From DASZXJ01 sp035545895 (GTDB lineage Bacteria; Planctomycetota; Phycisphaerae; Tepidisphaerales; Tepidisphaeraceae): 17,346 bases of DNA. Shown here piece by piece: positions 14,444 through 17,346 of this stretch; positions within the stretch are counted from its first letter, which is position 1, and the number at the start of each line of letters is the position of its first letter. The position numbers and the translations under genes are program-made. Under the pieces are notes generated by a model that searched no databases, had not been told where the DNA came from, and saw nothing but the letters and a program-made list of their open reading frames with translations. The stretch covers positions 1-17,346 of the forward strand of contig DASZXJ010000051.1 of the NCBI GenBank assembly GCA_035545895.1. Reading direction: 5' to 3'.

Positions 14444-15567
14444 GCAATCAACCAACAACGATCTTCCTTGCAGGCGGAGGCACGGGTGGGCATTTATACC
14501 CCGGCATTGCCGTCGCCGAGGCGCTGCGGGCTGATAATCCGAACGTGAAATGCGTGTTTCTCTGCACCTCGCGCGAAATCGATCGGACGATCCTCGGCCC
14601 AACCGGATTTGAGTTCATCGAACAGCCCATCGTCCCCCCCACGCGATCGGTTGGCGGATTGCTCAAATTCTGGCAAAGCTGGAGGCAGACCAAGGACCAG
14701 GTCAAGCAGGCCGTCCGGGAACATCATCCAGCGGCTGTGCTCGGACTTGGCGGATACGCCGCCGGCGTTGCCGTCAAATATGCCGCTCAAAAGAATCTTC
14801 CCACCGCAATTCTCAACCCGGATGTCGTTCCGGGCAAAGCCAACCAGTTTTTGCTGAAATCCGTCCGCGCAATGTGCTGTCAATTTGAAGCAACCCGCGC
14901 ACACGTGGTGCCATCACAGCAACCTAAAATCAAAGTAACCGGCTGCCCGATCCGTGCGGATATCGCCAAACTCCCATCCCGCGAAGAAGCGGTAGGACGC
15001 CTTGGCTTAAACCCCAGCCTCCTTACGCTGGTCATCACCGGCGCATCGCAGGGAGCTCTCACGGTCAACCAGGCGGTGCTTGCCTCGGTCAAATCGCTGA
15101 ACCTGCAGGGCTGGCAAATCCTGCACTTATCGGGCAAAGAGCATGCCCAGGCCGTTCGAACCGGATATCGCGAACTAAATATCCCAGCGGTCGTGGTCGA
15201 TTTTACACCCGCGATGGCGGACGTATGGGCTGCCACCGATCTGACCGTCTCTCGATCCGGAGCCAGCACCTGCGCGGAATTGACCGCTGCCGGAATTCCC
15301 TCGGTTCTGATGCCTTATCCCTATCACAAGGACCAACAGCAAAAGCTAAATGCCAAGGTATTGGTGGATGCCGGGGCCGCCATTTTGCTGGACGATCTGA
15401 AGGAAGCGACGCGCAACGCCAACCGTCTTGCACCGATTCTTCAATCGTTGTTGAAAGAGGGTTCGCGGCGCGTGGCGATGTCGCAAGCGGCCCGCTCACT
15501 GGGCAAACCGCACGCCGCCCCTTCGGTCGCGGCTGTAATCACGCAGATGATCGAAGATGGCCGATGA
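14440..15567 (+). CDS. murG: UDP-GlcNAc:lipid I N-acetylglucosaminyltransferase MurG
   Basis: MurG adds GlcNAc to lipid I to make lipid II on the inner face of the membrane. The 375-residue GT28 protein shows G-G-G-T-G-G-H (12-18) and L-G-G-Y-A-A-G (103-109) in the acceptor half, T-G-A-S-Q-G-A (200-206), and the donor site S-R-S-G-A-S-T-C-A-E-L (271-281) with M-P-Y-P-Y-H-K-D-Q-Q-Q (291-301). One unusual point is N-P-D-V-V-P-G-K-A-N at 126-135, where E. coli-type enzymes have an E-Q-N motif before the glycine; I cannot say whether this is normal for the phylum. It starts with GTG overlapping the ftsW stop, so the two are probably translationally coupled. A repeat-rich gap of about 130 bp follows before murC. 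Confidence 0.96.
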   Translation: MSNQPTTIFLAGGGTGGHLYPGIAVAEALRADNPNVKCVFLCTSREIDRTILGPTGFEFIEQPIVPPTRSVGGLLKFWQSWRQTKDQVKQAVREHHPAAVLGLGGYAAGVAVKYAAQKNLPTAILNPDVVPGKANQFLLKSVRAMCCQFEATRAHVVPSQQPKIKVTGCPIRADIAKLPSREEAVGRLGLNPSLLTLVITGASQGALTVNQAVLASVKSLNLQGWQILHLSGKEHAQAVRTGYRELNIPAVVVDFTPAMADVWAATDLTVSRSGASTCAELTAAGIPSVLMPYPYHKDQQQKLNAKVLVDAGAAILLDDLKEATRNANRLAPILQSLLKEGSRRVAMSQAARSLGKPHAAPSVAAVITQMIEDGR

Positions 15568-15575
15568 AAATGGTG

Positions 15576-15656
15576 GTTACTGGTTCCCTGTTACTGGTTA
15601 CTTGAGCACCTTGTTATTTACAAACTACAAGTAACCAGCAACAAATAACCAATAAC
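15576..15656 (+). repeat. Inverted array of 7-bp repeats (long imperfect hairpin) between murG and murC
   Basis: The left arm (15576-15604) consists of four consecutive heptamers, GTTACTG, GTTCCCT, GTTACTG, GTTACTT, plus G. The right arm (15628-15656) is C followed by AAGTAAC, CAGCAAC, AAATAAC, CAATAAC. Left and reverse-complemented right arms match at 24 of 29 positions, with the loop-proximal heptamer identical. The 23-base spacer contains a further GTTATTT. Transcribed, it would fold into a stem of about 29 bp. It begins 8 bases after the murG stop. There is no T-tract of a normal intrinsic terminator. It could act as a processing site, attenuator or mobile repeat. Confidence 0.75.
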
Positions 15657-15696
15657 ATTTACTCATTCGTTTGACTCATCGCCTTTGGAATGTACG

Positions 15697-17154
15697 ATGC
15701 CTTGGGAATCAAGAAGTTCAGCCCTGCGAAAGCGAATGGAGTCGCGTTCAATTCATCAACCTTCAAGCAAGATGCTTGCCTCGCCCAGCCGGTTTACCGG
15801 CCGGCGTGTGCACTTTATTGGCATCGGCGGCTGCGGCATGAGCGGCCTGGCGCGCATGCTGCTCGATAATGGCGCCATCGTCAGCGGTTCTGAACCCAAA
15901 CCGAACTCAACCACCTTCGAACTCGGCAAACGCGGCGCCACGATCTCCCGCGACCAGGTCGGAACGCTGCTAACGCGGGATGTGGACCTCGTCGTACGAA
16001 CGGCAGCAGTTAAAGACAACAACGTCGAATTTTGCGCCGCCAAGGGACTGGGCATTCGCACGATCAAATATGCCGAACTCCTCGGCGAAGTCATGGCTGA
16101 GCGATTCGGCTTGGCCGTCGCCGGCGCGCATGGCAAATCAACCACAACCGCCATGATTGCCTTTGCCCTGCTCAAATGCGGCGCCGATCCAAGCTTCGTG
16201 GTCGGCGGCACGGTTCCGCAGCTTGGCGGTGGCAGCCGATCGGGAGCCAGCGACTTTTTCGTGGCCGAAGCCTGTGAATTTGACCGCAGCTTTCATTCGC
16301 TACACCCCCAGGTGGCAATCATCACCAACATCGATAAGGAGCATCTGGATTGCTACAAGGACATCGATGATATCGTCGATTCTTTCCGGCAATTTGCCCA
16401 TCTCGTGCCGGAAGATGGCTTGATCATTTCCAGCGGAAAAGATCCGTATGTCATCAAAGCCCTGGGCGGAATTACCGTGCCGATGGAGTTTTGCGCCCTT
16501 GAGGAAGGATTCAGTTGGAGCACCCGGGCAACCGGGATCGAAAATGGCTGCCATTGCGGAGATATTTATTATCGTGGCAATCTGGTCTCCAAATTGAAAC
16601 TGAGCGTCGCCGGCGAACACAATTTATTGAATGCGACCATGGCGATCGCAGCCTGCCATGCGTGCGGAATCGATCCGCAAAATGCCACCAACGCCATTGC
16701 AAGCTTCACCGGAGTCGATCGCCGAATGACCGAAGTCGGCCGGGTCAACGGCGCGGTCATCGTCGATGATTATGGGCATCACCCGACTGAAATCCGGGCA
16801 ACGTTAAAGGCACTGCGCGAAAAATATCAGCCCCGACGCCTTTTGTGTGTGTTTCAGCCACATCAGCACAGCCGGACACGGTTTTTGCTTGAGGATTTCG
16901 CGTCCAGTTTCATTCATGCGGATGAAACCATCGTCCCGGATATTTACTTCGTGCGCGACAGTGAATCCGAACGTCATCGCGTCAGCGCGCAGGACCTGGT
17001 CAACCGAATCAACGATGCAGGCCAAAAAGCCAGGCATTTATCGCAGCTTGACGCAATCGTCGAATATTTGAAAAAAGAAATCGCTTCCGGAGATTTGGTT
17101 GTAACCATGGGGGCGGGCAATGTATGGGAAGTGGGACGGGATTTAATTGGATAA
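15697..17154 (+). CDS. murC: UDP-N-acetylmuramate:L-alanine ligase MurC
   Basis: MurC adds the first stem-peptide residue, L-Ala, to UDP-MurNAc. The 485-residue product has the N-terminal Rossmann motif F-I-G-I-G-G-C-G-M-S-G (40-50), the P-loop A-G-A-H-G-K-S-T-T (142-150), E-A-C-E-F-D-R-S-F, N-I-D-K-E-H-L-D, V-D-D-Y-G-H-H-P-T-E and F-Q-P-H-Q-H-S-R-T, all characteristic of MurC. The start is uncertain. The ATG at 15697 (weak GGA seven bases upstream) gives 36 residues before the conserved core; in-frame ATGs at 15736 and 15769 would give 23 and about 10. TTGACT (15671) and TACGAT (15693) with a 16-bp spacer could form a promoter, which would favour a later start. murD, usually nearby, is absent. 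Confidence 0.95.
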   Translation: MPWESRSSALRKRMESRSIHQPSSKMLASPSRFTGRRVHFIGIGGCGMSGLARMLLDNGAIVSGSEPKPNSTTFELGKRGATISRDQVGTLLTRDVDLVVRTAAVKDNNVEFCAAKGLGIRTIKYAELLGEVMAERFGLAVAGAHGKSTTTAMIAFALLKCGADPSFVVGGTVPQLGGGSRSGASDFFVAEACEFDRSFHSLHPQVAIITNIDKEHLDCYKDIDDIVDSFRQFAHLVPEDGLIISSGKDPYVIKALGGITVPMEFCALEEGFSWSTRATGIENGCHCGDIYYRGNLVSKLKLSVAGEHNLLNATMAIAACHACGIDPQNATNAIASFTGVDRRMTEVGRVNGAVIVDDYGHHPTEIRATLKALREKYQPRRLLCVFQPHQHSRTRFLLEDFASSFIHADETIVPDIYFVRDSESERHRVSAQDLVNRINDAGQKARHLSQLDAIVEYLKKEIASGDLVVTMGAGNVWEVGRDLIG

Positions 17155-17158
17155 TTCC

Positions 17159-17199
17159 GGATTTTGGGTTTGCGAAATTCAATGTAAGTTCCAAAATCC
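17159..17199 (+). repeat. 9-bp perfect inverted repeat between murC and murB
   Basis: GGATTTTGG (17159-17167) and CCAAAATCC (17191-17199) are exact inverse copies separated by 23 bases, filling most of the murC-murB gap and ending three bases before the murB ATG. A stem so close to the start could hide or expose the ribosome landing area. The stem is A/T-rich, so its stability as RNA is modest. Confidence 0.5.
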
Positions 17200-17202
17200 T
17201 TA

Positions 17203-17346
17203 ATGAAACGTATGTCCACTCTGAAAATAGCCAACGTCAGCCCTTTCACCGGTTTGGAGCCGATTGTGACCGAGCACGAACCGCTCGCGCCGCACACATG
17301 GTTCGGCATCGGAGGGCCGTCTCGTTGGTACGTCCGTCCTCGCAAT
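17203..17346 (+). CDS. murB: UDP-N-acetylenolpyruvoylglucosamine reductase MurB (3' truncated)
   Basis: Only the first 48 codons are in the window, and the frame is open to the end. The N-terminal sequence E-H-E-P-L-A-P-H-T-W-F-G-I-G-G-P-S-R-W-Y is the usual start of the FAD-binding domain of MurB (consensus EPLxxHTxFxIGGPA), which reduces UDP-GlcNAc-enolpyruvate to UDP-MurNAc, the substrate of MurC. The ATG at 17203 gives a lead of about 25 residues; an ATG at 17212 is also possible, and neither has a Shine-Dalgarno. Position directly after murC is standard for dcw clusters. Confidence 0.88.
   Translation, partial: MKRMSTLKIANVSPFTGLEPIVTEHEPLAPHTWFGIGGPSRWYVRPRN

Noticed and set aside
15576..15656. 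Intrinsic terminator after murG
   Set aside because: The stem is long, imperfect and A/T-rich, with no T-tract after it; the heptamer periodicity suggests a repeat instead.
15576..15656. CRISPR array
   Set aside because: The repeats are 7 bp and contiguous with no spacers, and no cas genes are in the window.
15671..15698. Possible murC promoter TTGACT-16-TACGAT
   Set aside because: The boxes match well (5/6 and 4/6), but the -10 would overlap the preferred murC start codon; kept only as a note on start choice.

Overview
The window looks like chromosomal DNA of a Planctomycetota bacterium, most likely class Phycisphaerae. This is an inference from gene content. The clues are a membrane protein headed by a 'CxxCGYxL...CPECG' zinc ribbon, a TPR protein fused to a GT9-like glycosyltransferase domain, a eukaryote-like UDP-sugar pyrophosphorylase (UAP1 type), few Shine-Dalgarno sites, and a DAP-type MurE. 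No rRNA, tRNA, CRISPR array or insertion sequence was seen. Coding density is very high: the longest non-coding stretch is about 130 bp, between murG and murC.

Left part (1-5052) is a mixed-strand accessory block. It holds a 5'-truncated GT-C membrane glycosyltransferase (+), an orphan lipoprotein (-), a zinc-ribbon membrane protein (+), a TVP38/DedA-like VTT protein (+) and the TPR-glycosyltransferase (-). Both convergent gene pairs overlap at their 3' ends (65 bp and 43 bp). At the right edge, the TPR gene and the next gene start divergently from one shared CCATGG.

Middle part (5051-9025) is a rightward operon: a histone-deacetylase-family amidohydrolase, a peptidase M19 (membrane dipeptidase family), and a UAP1-type UDP-N-acetylhexosamine pyrophosphorylase. 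The first two genes overlap by ATGA, and the third follows after 12 bp. The dipeptidase gene carries a roughly 62-bp double-hairpin palindromic element in frame. A small RelB/RelE-type toxin-antitoxin module with its own extended -10 promoter sits directly before the mur genes.

Right part (9101-17346) is a division/cell-wall (dcw) cluster in the order murE, murF, mraY, ftsW, murG, murC, murB (murB cut by the window end). It supplies cytoplasmic precursor synthesis (MurE, MurF, MurC, MurB), lipid I and lipid II synthesis (MraY, MurG) and a SEDS glycan polymerase (FtsW). The upstream UAP1-type enzyme could supply UDP-GlcNAc for the same pathway. murD is missing from its usual place between mraY and ftsW, and mraZ/mraW/ftsL/ftsI are not seen upstream of murE. 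An inverted array of 7-bp repeats separates murG from murC, and a 9-bp inverted repeat separates murC from murB.

The best candidates for undescribed biology are the two small repeat structures (the in-frame palindrome and the inverted heptamer array), and the coupling of an HDAC-like deacetylase, a dipeptidase and a UDP-sugar pyrophosphorylase beside the mur genes. I do not see a clear new multi-gene defence or metabolic system.
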